This document shows, one piece after another, positions 45,116-56,616 of a DNA stretch of 64,000 nt. Positions within the stretch are counted from its first letter, which is position 1. The number at the start of each line of letters is the position of its first letter. A model generated the notes under the pieces. The model ran no database searches and had not been told where the DNA came from. It worked only from the letters and a program-made list of their open reading frames with translations. Position numbers and translations under genes: made by a program. The stretch comes from Ahaetulla prasina (Eukaryota; Chordata; Lepidosauria; Squamata; Colubridae): assembly GCF_028640845.1 (NCBI RefSeq), contig NC_080540.1, forward strand, positions 276,597,524-276,661,523. The letters are read 5' to 3'.

Positions 45116-45576
45116 GAGCGGTGGCGGGCGGCGCCGGCATGTCGCCACCGCTCGCTGGACTGGGACCGTGGGAGGAAGCGGAGCTGCCGGCTGTGGCGCT
45201 CGCTGAGCGAGCCGCCGCCGCCGCCGCCTGGAAGAGGGAGGAGGTGACCTTCACGCGGAGAGGGTGGGGATGGTGGGGTTGAGGCGTGCAAGAGGAGCGG
45301 CGTGGAGGAAGAGGAGGAGGCGCGCTCCTCTTGCACGCCTCAACCCCCACACAGCCGGCAGCTCCGCTTCCTCCCTAGGGCACACAGGCGCACACACACG
45401 CACACACACACAAAAGGCCTTTCACGCTCACTCCTCTTGCACGCCTCAACCCCCACAGCCGGCAGCTCCGCTTCCTCCCACCTTCCTCCTTGCCAAAGTC
45501 CGCGGTGCCCGGTTCGCTGGCTCGCCGCCGCCTCCCAGCGCAGGAGATCGGAGGACGGAGGCCAGGCGAACGGGAA

Positions 45577-46730
45577 CAGCCCACGCCCGAAGAGGGAAAG
45601 GGAGCGAGTGGGTGGGTGGCTGGGACGAGACCCCCACCACAAACACACACACACACGCCCCGTGAGACGTCTTGCTTGCATGTCACACACACGCACCGCT
45701 CGCTGGGAAAAAAAAAAGGATGGATGGATGGATGGAAGTAAGGAAGGAAGGATGGATTGATGGATGGAGGCGACCGCTTTGAAGCGCAACCCTTCTCCCG
45801 CAACTAAGGGGGGGGTCAATGTTTTCCCCAATCCTAGGGTGTGGGGAAACAGTCATTCTTTCTTCCCCCCTAGTCTCTCCCGAGATCGCACTGCAGCGCC
45901 CATCATCCCCAGCCGGCAATCTGAGCTCGTGCCATCGATGTGGTCCTTGAACTTCCCCCTTCTTGTTTCTAACCCAGCCTAGGATGGCCGGCGTGGAGTG
46001 TGTGGTGGTGGTAAAACGGCCAGGAGAAAGCTTTCGCTCTTTTCGAGAGGTCCTCTTGGAAGGCTGCCTTGGAAAGGGAAAGTGGGGAGGGGGCAGAGAT
46101 TTCTCCCTCAAGGTCCCTTGGAAGGCTGGGTTGGAAAGGGAAAGTGGGAGGGGCAGAGATCTCTTCCTCGGGTCCTTCTAGAGTCCCTGAGAAACTGATA
46201 TCATTCAAGGTTAGTAAATTATACTCCTCCTCCTCATTGATGAGTTGTCATCCTGAAATTGATTGAAACATTGTACCATCATATGCTGTCATAGTATAGT
46301 GTTAACAACATCTGTAAAGATGATATATGAGCATGACACTAAGTTTTTCTATATTTCCCCCTTTATTGAAAAACTTCCATCATGCTTCTTTCTGAAAACA
46401 AAGGTCATTATAATATACCTCATTATATATTTGATTTGATGATATTTCAGTTAATAAATACCATTTAAGGTGTTAAGCTTCTTTTCTTTTTCAGCAGCAA
46501 AGTGAATTACAACTTTAAAGAACTTTATTACTTTATATTCATTTATTTTAAGTATAGATTTTAGATTTTTAAACAAATATGTTTAGAGCTTTTATATCTT
46601 TCAAGTTATTCAAATTATCCCTCAGCAGGTATATAATGGCATCCAATTCCAATATCATGTTGGGGCTTTTGAGCAAGGGAGGAGGAACGTGAGCACCGCC
46701 TTCGCTGGCATTCCGGGATTTCCTTTGTTT
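45577..46730. other. CpG-rich then AT-rich DNA inside the inverted-end element
   Basis: Contains a (GGAT)n-like run at about 45718-45762 and a tandem pair of 'ggtccttggaaggctggg'-type units near 46020-46180. No gene recognised. Confidence 0.45.
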
Positions 46731-46770
46731 AGAGCTGGGAATCCTCCTTCCCCTTTGCACTCCTCCTCCT

Positions 46771-46772
46771 CC

Positions 46773-46827
<55 letters not shown>
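46771..46827. repeat. (CT)n(CA)n microsatellite
   Basis: CT units to about 46796, then CA units to 46826. Confidence 0.95.
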
Positions 46828-46829
<2 letters not shown>

Positions 46830-47312
46830 TTCTAAAGTCGATTGGCACAATGAAAGGCAAAGACCACAATTGTTTTAAGAAAGAAGCTTTAGCAGGAGGG
46901 GGATGGGAGGGTGTTTTAAGTTTTGGCAAACAGCCAGGCCAACTGTATTGGAGAAGGTCACACAACTGGCCTTAACATTTTAGCTGCTGTCTTTTTCCTC
47001 ACACTTGGGTTTAATGATATTAGAGACCCTTATTGCCCTGCCAAAAAAAAAAAAAAGAGCCACCCCAACGTCTATGAAAATTAACCTTCTCTGCCAAGAG
47101 ACACTGTGCAGGGTATTTTCACTATTGGTGTGCATACAGGCTTAGATTTGTGCTGGGTTCTTAGTGCTTAGAGCACTGACCTTCAGAGGCACCCTGGTCC
47201 CTTGGAAGCTAAAGGAGGACTCATTTTCATGCTTGCAGTTGTATTGTCAATTTCTGTGAGACAATGTTGTTGAAGTAACTCACTCACTCATTCATTCATT
47301 CATTCATTCCTT

Positions 47313-47366
47313 GTGTGTCCAATCACACTTAGCCAATAAAAATTCTATTCTATTCTATTCTATTCA
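47313..47366 (+). mobile_element. ATTCT-tailed LINE, extreme 3' end only
   Basis: Only 'ccttgtgtgtccaatcacac' plus 'ttagccaataaaaattct' and four ATTCT units remain, between CATT-type repeats. Compare 52378-52430. Confidence 0.75.
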
Positions 47367-47379
47367 TTCATTCATTCAT

Positions 47380-47815
47380 TCATTTTATTTTGTCAAATAC
47401 ATATTAAATAATTATATAAATATAAGCATGAATTGAATACATAAAAGGAATACAACTAAAGGGAACATTAGGACAGGGACGGTAGGCACGCTGGTGCTCT
47501 TATGCACGCCTTACAGACCTCTTAGGAATGGGGTGAGGTCAATACTAGATAGTCTTTGGTTAAGGCTTTGGGGATTTTGGGAAGAGACCACAGAGTCAGG
47601 TAGCACATTCCAGGCATTAACAACTCTGTTACTGAAGTCACATTTTCTGCAATCTAGATTGGAGAGGTTCACTTTTAAGTTTGAATCTATTGTGTTCTCG
47701 TGTATTGTTGTGGTTGAAGCTGAAGTAGTCATTGATAGGAAGTACATTGTAGCAGATAATTTTATGAGCTATGCTCAGGTCATACCAAAGGCGGCGTAGT
47801 TCTAAATTTTCTAAA
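47380..47815 (-). mobile_element. LINE 3' end (unresolved family)
   Basis: Minus-strand C-terminus: ALENLELRRLWYDLSIAHKI, YNVLPINDYFSFNHNN, VVNAWNVLPDSVVSSQNP, with a frame change near 47660. The 3' UTR contains gtgcctaccgtccctgtcc in degenerate form. The 5' end is cut at 47815. Confidence 0.8.
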
Positions 47816-48038
47816 GCTGGGAATCCTCCTTCCCCCTTTTGCACTTTTATTGTTTTTCGTTCAAATAAATATTCATGTTATTTTACTTGGCTCTATCTTT
47901 ATTTTTTACATTGACCAGTAGCTGCCTCATTTCCCACCCTCGGCTTATACTTGAGTCAATAGTTTTTCCCAGTTTTTGTGGTAAAATTAGGTGCCTCGGC
48001 TTATATTCGGATCGGCTTATACTCGAGTATATACGGTA

Positions 48039-49868
48039 GTTGCTATAGCAACATGTATCTTGGACTTGGATATTTAGTTCCCCCAGCAACAGATTGTTTA
48101 TATACTATTTGTCTAGCAAAGGAATCTATCCCCAGGATCTGTCAACAGCAATGTAATCCAAGTAGGGTCCTACTTCGACACCTTGTTCACAACAATCTTA
48201 TCCATAGATATAAATACTTAATGAAATCTTCTGTTTGTATGTCTAAGACCTTTTAACACTTGATCGTGAATCCTACAAACCATAAAGAAATTCCATTTGC
48301 TCTAAGATGTTTTAATTCATATTTTATAAAAATACAGCAATGTGTAACATTTTATGACAGACTTACTCCTCACATTTCCATATACATACAAATCATTCGT
48401 AATTTCTTCAACTATTTCTACACAAAGTATGTTATTAATTATACTGTTACTATAGGCCAATTTTGCTACAATAAAAAAGTGGAGATGCAGAAATAAACTC
48501 TGCCACATGAAATGTGGATAGTTTTCATAACGTTCCATAACTCGATGCCAAGTAATTGTTACAAAGCACGCATGCAACCTTGCCAAAATACTCCATACCC
48601 CAAAAGCTAAAAATGTTGACTTCATCATTCCAGAAGTAGTCTGGAGGGAGACACAGAGGTCTTGAGAGGCCAAATGCAATCCACATGTATTGTCTATGCC
48701 TGCATTAAGTGAGAAGCAAGGATGTATTTTGAAAACATTTTATAGCCTGTACAATCATTTGCTTAATTGTGTGAGTAGAGGATGGAAGATTTCACTTATG
48801 TCCTTGTAGCCTAACTGCCCTATCTTGTTCTCCTCCATTATGTCCTGAGTAGGACAAATTAAGGTGAGATGTTTCAGTGGGGGAAAAAAACTGTAATCCA
48901 ATACCCAATTTAGTAGAAACTTGGCTTGATTGAGGACTGATCTTATATTCACGTAACTATGAAGCTGCACTTCAGATCTTGTGAACTCAGAAAGACCAAG
49001 GAGCAAGGTAATTGAGGGCCAGGATATTTTGAGAACATTAGTGTGTTTCTTCCCCCATTTTTCCATCTGCTTATGAGCATTCTCATGTTTAGGTGAATGC
49101 TGGAACAAGTCTTAGCCTCAGTTTATGACTAAAACAGTGGGCAAGGGTTTTCTATTACTTACAGATTAAAACATGGTAAGGCTCCAGAGGTTCCACATAT
49201 AATTGATTTAGGCCATAAATTGGCTAATTGAACAGCCCCCAAACTTAAGTTTAGTGCATAAAAACCGTGGGGGCAAGAATAGCCTTAAAATATTATTTGT
49301 TTCATACATTCATTATTTGTAGAATTAATAGTTCTCATGCCTAATATTTCAGATTATTTTTCTCTAGAATTTGCAAGTGATCTATCTCACAGGATGTCAG
49401 CGTTCCAAGTAATACACTCGTAGAAAGCAGAACTCTGAGGCAGGCAGATTCCTCAAAGAACAATTTATTGGATATACCATATTCTGAAAGTTCCCACAGT
49501 TTTCACCTCATTAAAAAGTGAAAGTTCCCCATTCCCCCAAGTCATCAGTCACATTGTCCAATAGAGGTGCTGGCCGGTTGCTTGGTGATTCCACTCCTCC
49601 TCTCCCCAGCACCTGTTGGAATGTTCTTGGTTCCCACAGAAACACTTTTTGTTTTGACTACAAACCCCAGCTATCTATTTCCCCCCTTCCCTGTCTCTTT
49701 TTCTGCCTTGTGGCAACTCTGAAGTCTGAAAGATGGCTTCAGGCTTGACACAGGAAGCACATGAATCCAATTGCTAAAGTCATACAATTTCAGTTCATTG
49801 CTTTTAGAACCTAAACACTAGAACATGAGTTTGCAAACTATAATTCAGGTGAATTACCTCGTGGTGTG
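48039..49868. other. Unassigned AT-rich stretch
   Basis: No gene or family recognised. Open frames of up to 120 residues show no motif. Confidence 0.4.
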
Positions 49869-49869
49869 A

Positions 49870-50768
49870 CCGGAACAATCTGGAATTGAACACACTCAAA
49901 ACCGTAGAAATGGTGGTAGACTTTAGGAGAAACCCTTCCATATTTCCACCTCTTACAATATTAGACAACACAATATCAACAGTAGAGACCTTCAAATTTC
50001 TAGGTTCTATCATATCGCAAGATCTAAAATGGACAGCTAACATCAAAAATGTCATCAAAAAAGCACAACAAAGAATGTTCTTTCTGCACCAACTCAGAAA
50101 GCTCAAACTGCCCAAGGAGCTGCTGATCCAGTTCTACAGAGGAATTATTGAGTCTGTCATCTGCACCTCTATAACTGTCTGGTTTGATTCTGCAACCCAA
50201 CAAGACACACACAGTCTTGAAAGGATAATTAGAACTGCAGAAAAAACAATTGCTACCAACCTGCCTTCCATTGAGGACCTGTATACTACACAAGTCAAAA
50301 AGAGGGCTGTGAAAATATTTACAGACCCCTCACATCCTGGATATAAACTGTTTCAACTCCTACCCTCAAAATGATGCTACAGAGCACTGCACACCAGAAC
50401 AACTAGACACAAGAACAGTTTCTTCCCGAATGCCATTACTCTGCTAAACAAATAATTCCCTTAACATTGTCAAATTATTTACTAAATCTGCACTATTAAT
50501 CTTCTCATCATTCCCATCACCCGTCTCCTTCCACTTATGACTGTATGACTGTAACTTTGTTGCTTGTATCCTTATGATTATATTGATATTGATTGGTTCC
50601 TGATTGCTTATTTGTACCCTATGACTGTCATTAAGTGTTGTATCTTATGATTCTTGATGAACATATCTTTTCTTTTATGTACAGTGAGAGCATATGCACC
50701 AAGACAAATTCCTTGTGTGTCCAATCATACTTGGCCAATAAAAAAATTCTTTTCTATTCTATTCTAAT
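49870..50768 (+). mobile_element. ATTCT-tailed LINE (CR1/L3 'Snake1'-like), longest copy
   Basis: 5'-truncated in the RT C-terminal region. The frame at 49886-50374 encodes VEMVVDFRRNPSIFPPLTIL, FKFLGSIISQDLKWTANIKN, QQRMFFLHQLRKLKLPKELL, then VKKRAVKIFTDPSHPGYKLF and a stop at LLPSK (TGA at 50372) where the other copy reads on with QHYRALHT. The 3' UTR follows, ending in 'tggccaataaaaaaattc' and only about three ATTCT-like units. The RT catalytic region is absent. Confidence 0.85.
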
Positions 50769-52055
50769 TCAGGTGTTGCTCAGTTATAACTCCCAACATC
50801 CCTCACTGCTGCTTATGCTTTTTAGGGATGTTGAGAATTATAGTTTAGCAACTTCTTAAGCGTTATAGGTTATGTATTATTATATTATGACTTACGACTC
50901 CAATGACCAGGCTTAAGTAGTTTCTCTAATTCCTCTGCACAGTAAGTAGAATGAATTCTGTACATTCAGAGTCCCATGTAGGTAGCAGCTAACCTTAGTT
51001 CCCATCTATCAATCTTATGAAGCCTTAACCGACTCTCTTGAGTTACTAATATCACTATTTTAAATTTTACCCAGTCTTTGGATCCATGGAGCACTATAAC
51101 AAAACTAAGAAAGCAAACAAAAGTATGCACTCGTGCACATATATGCAGAATAATATAAAATAATATAAAATGCATAAAACAAAATATAAAAATAGTTAAA
51201 TTCCAGTAAAAGAAAAGCAACCACAATCAGCAGCCCAAATTAAATGTTGAACTTTACCAAATCTTCCCCAATAATTAGACTACATTTCTAAATAGATCAG
51301 ACCTACTTTTCAAATAGCAAACGTTGTTCCATTTGCTGTCCTTCTCAACTGTACCTTTGAAATTGATCTCCGGCAGGTTTTCATCATAACCTTGCTTCTT
51401 TCTACAAGATCCTGGGCCAGCAAAATTCAGTTTTAATATTTACACTTCATAAAAAGTCTCTGTTGCCTTTTCAAAAAGGTCAGATTAACATCTTTGAAAC
51501 AAGAAATTGGTGGCAATTTATATCCTTCTGTTTAGCATCTGCTAAATTAAACAGAAATCCTCATTTTCTCAGCCTCTGGGTTTTTTTTCCTGATAATATC
51601 ACCATTCTTAATTTCAGTGGTCAACAATATTACAGAGAATAAATATGCAATGCTGCTATAATTTAACCCTTTCATTTTTTTACAAATTCTGAAGTTCTTT
51701 ATTTGAACAATAATAATAATTAGCATTAATATATTCTTGCAAACAATTTATTTCCAAGATAGGCCAGCATTAGTAATCTGATGCTGCAAATAAAGACAGG
51801 AGATGATGGAGATTCATTCTTTCTTTTTAATTTGGATATAAATCTCTACACATTTTATTTTAAAATGTTGGGACAGTTCATAACTGATAAAAACACAGTC
51901 AGAACTAATTAATTTTTTTGTATCTATTTTTGATAACTGTCCAACTACATCTAAAGCCATAAAAATAGCGAAAGATTAAACAACAGCAGAGAAGATAAAA
52001 TAATGGGGCATATAGTGATACCATATGAATGCCACCATTATATATTCTGTTCTTG
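50769..52055. other. Unassigned AT-rich stretch
   Basis: No gene or family recognised. Confidence 0.4.
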
Positions 52056-52057
52056 TG

Positions 52058-52492
52058 TCTAGAACAACTAGACAGAAGAATATTTTTTCCCAAATTCCAT
52101 CACTCTGCTAAACAAATAATTCCCTCAACACTGTCAAACTATTTACTAAATCTGCACTACTATTAATCTTCTCATCGTTCCCATCACCCATCTCCTTCCA
52201 CTTATGACTGTATGACTGTAACTTTGTTGCTTGTATCCTTATGATTTATATTGATATTGATTGGTTCCTGATTGCTTATTTGTACCCTATGACTGTCATT
52301 AAGTGTTGTACCTTATGATTCTTGATGAACGTATGTTTTCTTTAGGTACACTGAGAGCATATGCACCAAGACAAATTCCTTGTGTGTCCAATCAGACTTG
52401 GCCAATAAAAAATTCTATTCTATTCTATTCTATTCTATTCTATTCTATTCTATTCTATTCTATTCTATTCTATTCTATTCTATTCTATTCTA
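52058..52492 (+). mobile_element. ATTCT-tailed LINE 3' end
   Basis: Begins at ctagaacaactagacagaag (last coding residues), then the 3' UTR parallel to 50397-50750, ending in about 16 ATTCT units. Confidence 0.88.
52412..52492 (+). repeat. (ATTCT)n microsatellite, about 16 units
   Basis: Pure array, LINE tail. Confidence 0.95.
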
Positions 52493-52527
52493 TATGGCAT
52501 TCCAACATCTGATGTATGCATTAAATC

Positions 52528-52678
52528 CAGGGATGCTACCGGTTTGCAAATGTGAGTTTGCACGCATGCACAAAGTGTCAAAAACGGGACATAATGACTG
52601 GGTGGGTGGGTGGAGCCTCCTGCAGCTGCCGCTACCAGTCTGCCTGAACCGGATAGATCCAGCTGAATACCACCACTG
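52528..52678. mobile_element. hAT miniature element
   Basis: Ends CAGGGATGCTACCGG and TACCACCACTG, with a perfect 8-bp duplication attaaatc (52520-52527, 52679-52686). It lies directly after an ATTCT array. Confidence 0.9.
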
Positions 52679-52913
52679 ATTAAATCATAGCATTTGAATG
52701 ATAACATTGTCACACTTCTTTTCTCATCCCCACCCCCACCCCAGTTTGGATTAGCACCTTAAAAACTGAAACTAGCCAGCTTTCTTGGGAAATGAATCAC
52801 AAAAATGTAATCGTATGCATAAAAGGCCTTGGGAGACAGGAGGAGGAGTTGTAGGCTAGACAGCCATCAGGTATCCCAGCCACAGAAAAGGGTATGGGAA
52901 TGTCTGCCTAGTT

Positions 52914-53254
52914 CAGGAGTCTGCAACCTTAAACACTCAAAGAGCCATTTGGACCCATTTCCCACAGAAAAGAAAACACCGGGAGCCATAAAACCCTTCC
53001 CGTTCCTGACTATTTCTTGAGCGGCCACAAAACTAGCATATGTAGTTGAATTGAATATTCTGTTTTCTTCTGAAACTTTTCTTTTCTTGGATTTATCCAT
53101 GGTTAGCCTACCAGGGGATGAAAAGCTCAATAAATCGCGTGCCGGTGGGTGTCGCACATTGGTGTTTGTGATGCATATTTTGAGTGACAGGGAGCCACAG
53201 CAGAGGGGTAAAAGAGCCAGATGCGGCTCCAGATCCGCAGGTTGCTGACCCCTG
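52914..53254. mobile_element. hAT miniature element (CAGGAGTCTGCAACC ends)
   Basis: Ends CAGGAGTCTGCAACC and GGTTGCTGACCCCTG. The flanks gcctagtt (52906-52913) and gcctaatt (53255-53262) match at 7 of 8. Contains 'aaagagccatttgg' and 'aaagagccagatgcggctcc'. Confidence 0.85.
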
Positions 53255-53262
53255 GCCTAATT

Positions 53263-53844
53263 TTTTGGAAAGTAAAAGCAAAAACTGAGAGAAGTGCTTT
53301 TAGGCTTGCAAGATTATGTGACTGCAACTTTACCATAAAACTTTACCATGAGTTAGTACTCATGGATTGTGCTTCTTGTCTGGACTACCTCAAAGGGCTG
53401 AAAAAAATGAGATCCCACAAATGAAAAGGACTTTTTCCTCCATAGCCTATCACTTTCCTCTAGATGGCCAGTGATCCTGGAGAAAAGTAATAAGTGCACT
53501 TCCTTACCACCTCTATTATCAATCCTCAAATCCTCAGGAAAAAAAAAATCTAAAAGTGAGCCAAATCTGTTTTTATCTCAAGATGTGGACCAACTGAAGA
53601 GCAACCCCACCTAAGTTCCAATGGTGTGTTGCTCCCTCCCACAATGTATATGCATATTTGGTAGTTTTTAAAAAAATCACTGTGGGTTCAAAAGCTATCT
53701 ATAAGAATGAGGATCACATGTAAATTCCAGTTCAGAAGATCTATTGCTCAAATCTATACACAAATATCTGGTCAACAAATGGTCAGCATTAAATTCTACG
53801 TTGAGTCCTCTTTTGACTCTGCCTCTAGGCTCTGCCTGCTCTTC
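53263..53844. other. Unassigned stretch
   Basis: No gene or family recognised. Confidence 0.4.
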
Positions 53845-53852
53845 TCCTAGAC

Positions 53853-54084
53853 CAGAGGTCAGCAACCCATGCGGCTCTTTCATCCCTCTGCTGCAGCTCT
53901 CTGTTGCTGGTCAACTCCACAATTGATAAGGCTTTTGGTTAGGACAGGTAGAGGAAAAAGGATGCTGTGCTAGGAGGAGACTTTATGGTGGGGGAACTGG
54001 ACTTCTGCTTGGCGCCAGGATTGAACGGGGGCTTCCAGTGAGGACCTTTGTGGCTCTTTGAGTGTTTAAGGTTGCCAACCCCTG
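53853..54084. mobile_element. hAT miniature element (CAGAGGTCAGCAACC ends)
   Basis: Ends CAGAGGTCAGCAACCCATG and GGTTGCCAACCCCTG. The flanks tcctagac (53845-53852) and tcctagat (54085-54092) match at 7 of 8. Its 'gtggctctttgagtgtttaa' is the complement of the left end of 52914, so it is the same family in the other orientation. Confidence 0.85.
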
Positions 54085-54092
54085 TCCTAGAT

Positions 54093-54520
54093 TTTCACAA
54101 CACAACACAATATCAGTGTGGGATGAAAGGGCAGCCCAGAAGGCGGAAACTATGAAGTTCTTACCAATGGAAACATATTCTATGCTGAATGTTGACAGAG
54201 ACCTAGCATTTTATATAGAAAACCCAACAATTTCTAAAGTAGTCCGAGAGCAATGAAAATAAAGAGACATCCTCCCCCAAGAGATAATGGTATGAGATCA
54301 CCAGAGTGCAGAGCTAATCAAGAATCAGTGCAAATGTGAGACACGGAGAAGGAATTTAAGGGAAATCTTGGTATACATCTGAGGGACAACTCATTTTGGG
54401 GATTCTGTGGAATTCTCCAAGGGCAAATCTTATTTTATGGCTAATTACTGAGTAACTATAGTATAATTTTCTAGGCTAGATGTCAAGTCCTTTAGCACAG
54501 CATGTGGCAACATGTAGCTT
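54093..54520. other. Unassigned stretch
   Basis: No gene or family recognised. Confidence 0.4.
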
Positions 54521-54524
54521 ACAT

Positions 54525-54690
54525 TGATTGATCTTGAAAAAGCTAAGCTAAGTCAGATCAGGTTAGTAACCGAATGGGAGACCAGCAAAAATTCTCAAAT
54601 CTGCAAAAAATTAGATTACATACATACACAAAAAAAAATGCAGAAAAAAGCCATGGCAAACTACTACTGCTTCCAAGGAAAGTACATGGC
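54525..54690 (+). mobile_element. 5S-rRNA-derived SINE
   Basis: The head tgatcttgaaaaagctaagc, then aggttagtaaccgaatggga and gacc, follows the 3' half of vertebrate 5S rRNA (intermediate element and box C region). The body has 'agccatggcaaactactact' and tapers into CT-rich DNA. 5S-headed SINEs with a Bov-B/RTE-type tail are known in lizards and snakes; the tail here is unclear. Confidence 0.75.
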
Positions 54691-54694
54691 CATC

Positions 54695-54735
54695 TCTCTC
54701 TCTCTCCCCTCCCTCCCTCCCTTTCTTTCTTTCTC
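54695..54735. repeat. CT-rich simple repeat
   Basis: tctctctctctccc, ctccctccctccc and ctttctttctttctc runs between the SINE and the CR1 end. Confidence 0.85.
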
Positions 54736-54737
54736 AT

Positions 54738-54990
54738 CTGATACGATAGCCGTATTCCAGTATTTGAGGGGCTGCCACAAAGAAGAAAGAGTCAAAGCAC
54801 CAGAAGGCAAAACAAGAAACAATGTATGGAAACTTATCAAGGAGAGAAGCAACCTGGAATTAAGAAGAAACTTCCTAACAGTGAGAACAATTAATCAGTG
54901 GCACAGGTTGCCTTCAGAAGTTGTCGGCGCTCCATCACTGGAGTTTTTTAAGAAGAGACTGAACAGCCACTTGTCTGAAATGGTATAGCA
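54738..54990 (+). mobile_element. CR1 LINE ORF2 C-terminal fragment
   Basis: Encodes AVFQYLRGCHKEERVK, LRRNFLTVRTINQWHRLPSE and FFKKRLNSHLSEMV with the stop at 54986, aligned to the minus-strand copy at 22171-21914. A 2-codon loss (KVFS-type segment before KAPEG) separates them. Cut at both sides. Confidence 0.88.
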
Positions 54991-55044
54991 GTGATAATAT
55001 CTGAATTGTACACATCCTGCTTTACAACTCCATATTTTAGTAAG

Positions 55045-55136
55045 TTTTTTATTTATTTATTTACATTTATATCCCGCCCTTCTCCGAAGACTCAGGGCGG
55101 CTTACAGTGTGTAAGGCAATAGTCTCATTCTATTTG
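55045..55136 (-). mobile_element. tRNA-SINE 3' end fragment
   Basis: Minus-strand end (gccgccctgagtcttcggag, gggatataaatg, A/T tail) of the family at 18742. The head is missing. Confidence 0.75.
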
Positions 55137-56560
55137 TTATGAAGTTATGAAATTATTCATAATGAATAACCAAGATGATATCTATAAAACAAGATGACAC
55201 CTTAGTATAATAAAGAAAAGCTTTATATTTCTATGACCTAGTTTTCCAGTCATCCACCAATAATAAAATATATTTATTCTATGGACAGAATACATATGGA
55301 TGTTTTATGGGTGTTTCAGGACAGCAGCAGCAACAGGAAAATTCAGATTCCACATTAGTTGTTACAGCACCCAATGTATTGAGAGTCATAAACAACTTCT
55401 GTGAACTGTTACTATCCTCTTCATTTTCAAGTAAGGTAGAAATGCCCTTTTATTTTAATCTTCAACAAGACCTTTTTGAATCCTTTCCCTTTCTTTGTTT
55501 TCTTCCATTTTTGGTCAAAGACAAACAAATTATCTTTCTCAGATAAAAGGACAGGTATTGGAGGAAACAGAAGTGAATACCGTGATAGCCGTTTTCTGAT
55601 GCCATTGGCTGCTGTATATACTGGTTTGTTTTGGCTTCCTTTTATTTAGAAAATATCTGATGGAGCTCTTTTGGTTCCTCTGAATTCCTTGCCTTCTTGA
55701 GTATATTTTGACAGTCCTTTTCTAGTTCCATACTATTTGTTCTTTTTTGAGGACTTATGCCCTTGCCAACATATTCTAGAAGTTCTTTTCTGATTTCTGA
55801 AGAACAAGATGCTTCTTGGGTGAGAAGGAAATGTCTTAAAGGAAGAAAAAAAAATCAAGAAAGTCCAGTTATCTTTGAAAAGCACCTTTGGGAAAAAGAG
55901 TCCTAAACGTTTTGCCAATTTAATGTTAATCTGCCAGTTTAATTTCTGTCACATCCCATTTGGTCTCCAAAGATAAAGGTTAGCCAGTCAGAAATCAACA
56001 TTTGCTATTCAATAATATTATTGTGGACCATCATGCCATGCTATGATCATTCATCAGAGGAAATGATTATGTTTCCTAGTGTATAAATGGTTCTTTTTAA
56101 CAGAAGTACAGCTTTCAAAATGTATCTTTGTTCTCACAGCAAGACTATTATGCCAAATGGGAAATGAATGGCTTGGCATATCTGGGTATTATTAAGTCAC
56201 CAGGGATTTTATTTAATATATATAATCTATTGACGTATTATGATCTAGAAAATGTAATCTTGCTGATTCCTCTCAGCCGGAAGGCAAATGCAAATAATAC
56301 TTTATGGAGAAGGATTTCCAGTAGGGCATTCAGTTCTTGATGTTTGGGGCAATGAAAAAAATGGGTGCCATTAAGGAGAATAAGCAATAGACATTTTCCT
56401 GGATTAGTTTGTATTTCTTTGTGACTAGTCTGTAGCAATGAATTTGGATTATTTTTAAAAATAACATAGTCGTACAATAAATCTTGAGCTATTTTGCAGA
56501 AAAAGCCTTAATATTAATAAAAGACATGTATGTGTGTGTTTGTGTGTGTGTGTCTGTGTA
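55137..56560. other. Unassigned AT-rich stretch
   Basis: No gene or family recognised. A (TG)n-like run lies at 56529-56560. Confidence 0.4.
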
Positions 56561-56564
56561 CTTG

Positions 56565-56616
56565 CTGCATTTAAGACAAATTATATATATATATATATAA
56601 TTTGTCTTGAATGCAG
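56565..56616. repeat. Perfect-looking AT-core hairpin
   Basis: ctgcatttaagacaaattat and ataatttgtcttgaatgcag pair with one mismatch around an (AT)n core. Confidence 0.85.

Larger units (their letters stand above)
43925..45576. repeat. Nested GC-rich inverted and direct repeats (about 1.65 kb)
   Basis: The outer arms 43925-44190 and 45331-45576 are near-perfect reverse complements (43925 ttcccgttcgccctggcctc; 45557 gaggccaggcgaacgggaa). Between them lie two direct units of about 571 bp (44194 and 44764) and an inverted partial copy (45185-45330). The motif ggaagcggagctgccggctg and its complement occur many times. Large open frames on both strands are by-products of the composition and repeat content. 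Confidence 0.9.
43656..48036. mobile_element. Inverted-end DNA element with GC-rich palindromic interior
   Basis: The left end CCGTATATACTCGAGTATAA and right end TTATACTCGAGTATATACGG are perfect inverted repeats, each flanked by TA (43654-43655, 48037-48038). This suggests a TA-targeting transposon; the superfamily was not determined. Further 'cggcttata' units lie at 43719, 47941, 47998 and 48013. The interior holds the nested palindrome (43925-45576), CpG-rich DNA to about 46200, AT-rich DNA, simple repeats, an L3 tail and a LINE fragment. No transposase frame was recognised. It may be one element enlarged by insertions, or two ends brought together. Confidence 0.65.

Noticed and set aside
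43642..45831. Many long open frames (up to 340 residues) on both strands of the GC-rich block.
   Set aside because: They overlap in every frame, consist of Pro/Ala/Arg/Gly-rich low-complexity sequence, and mirror the inverted repeats. They follow from GC-rich DNA with few stop codons.
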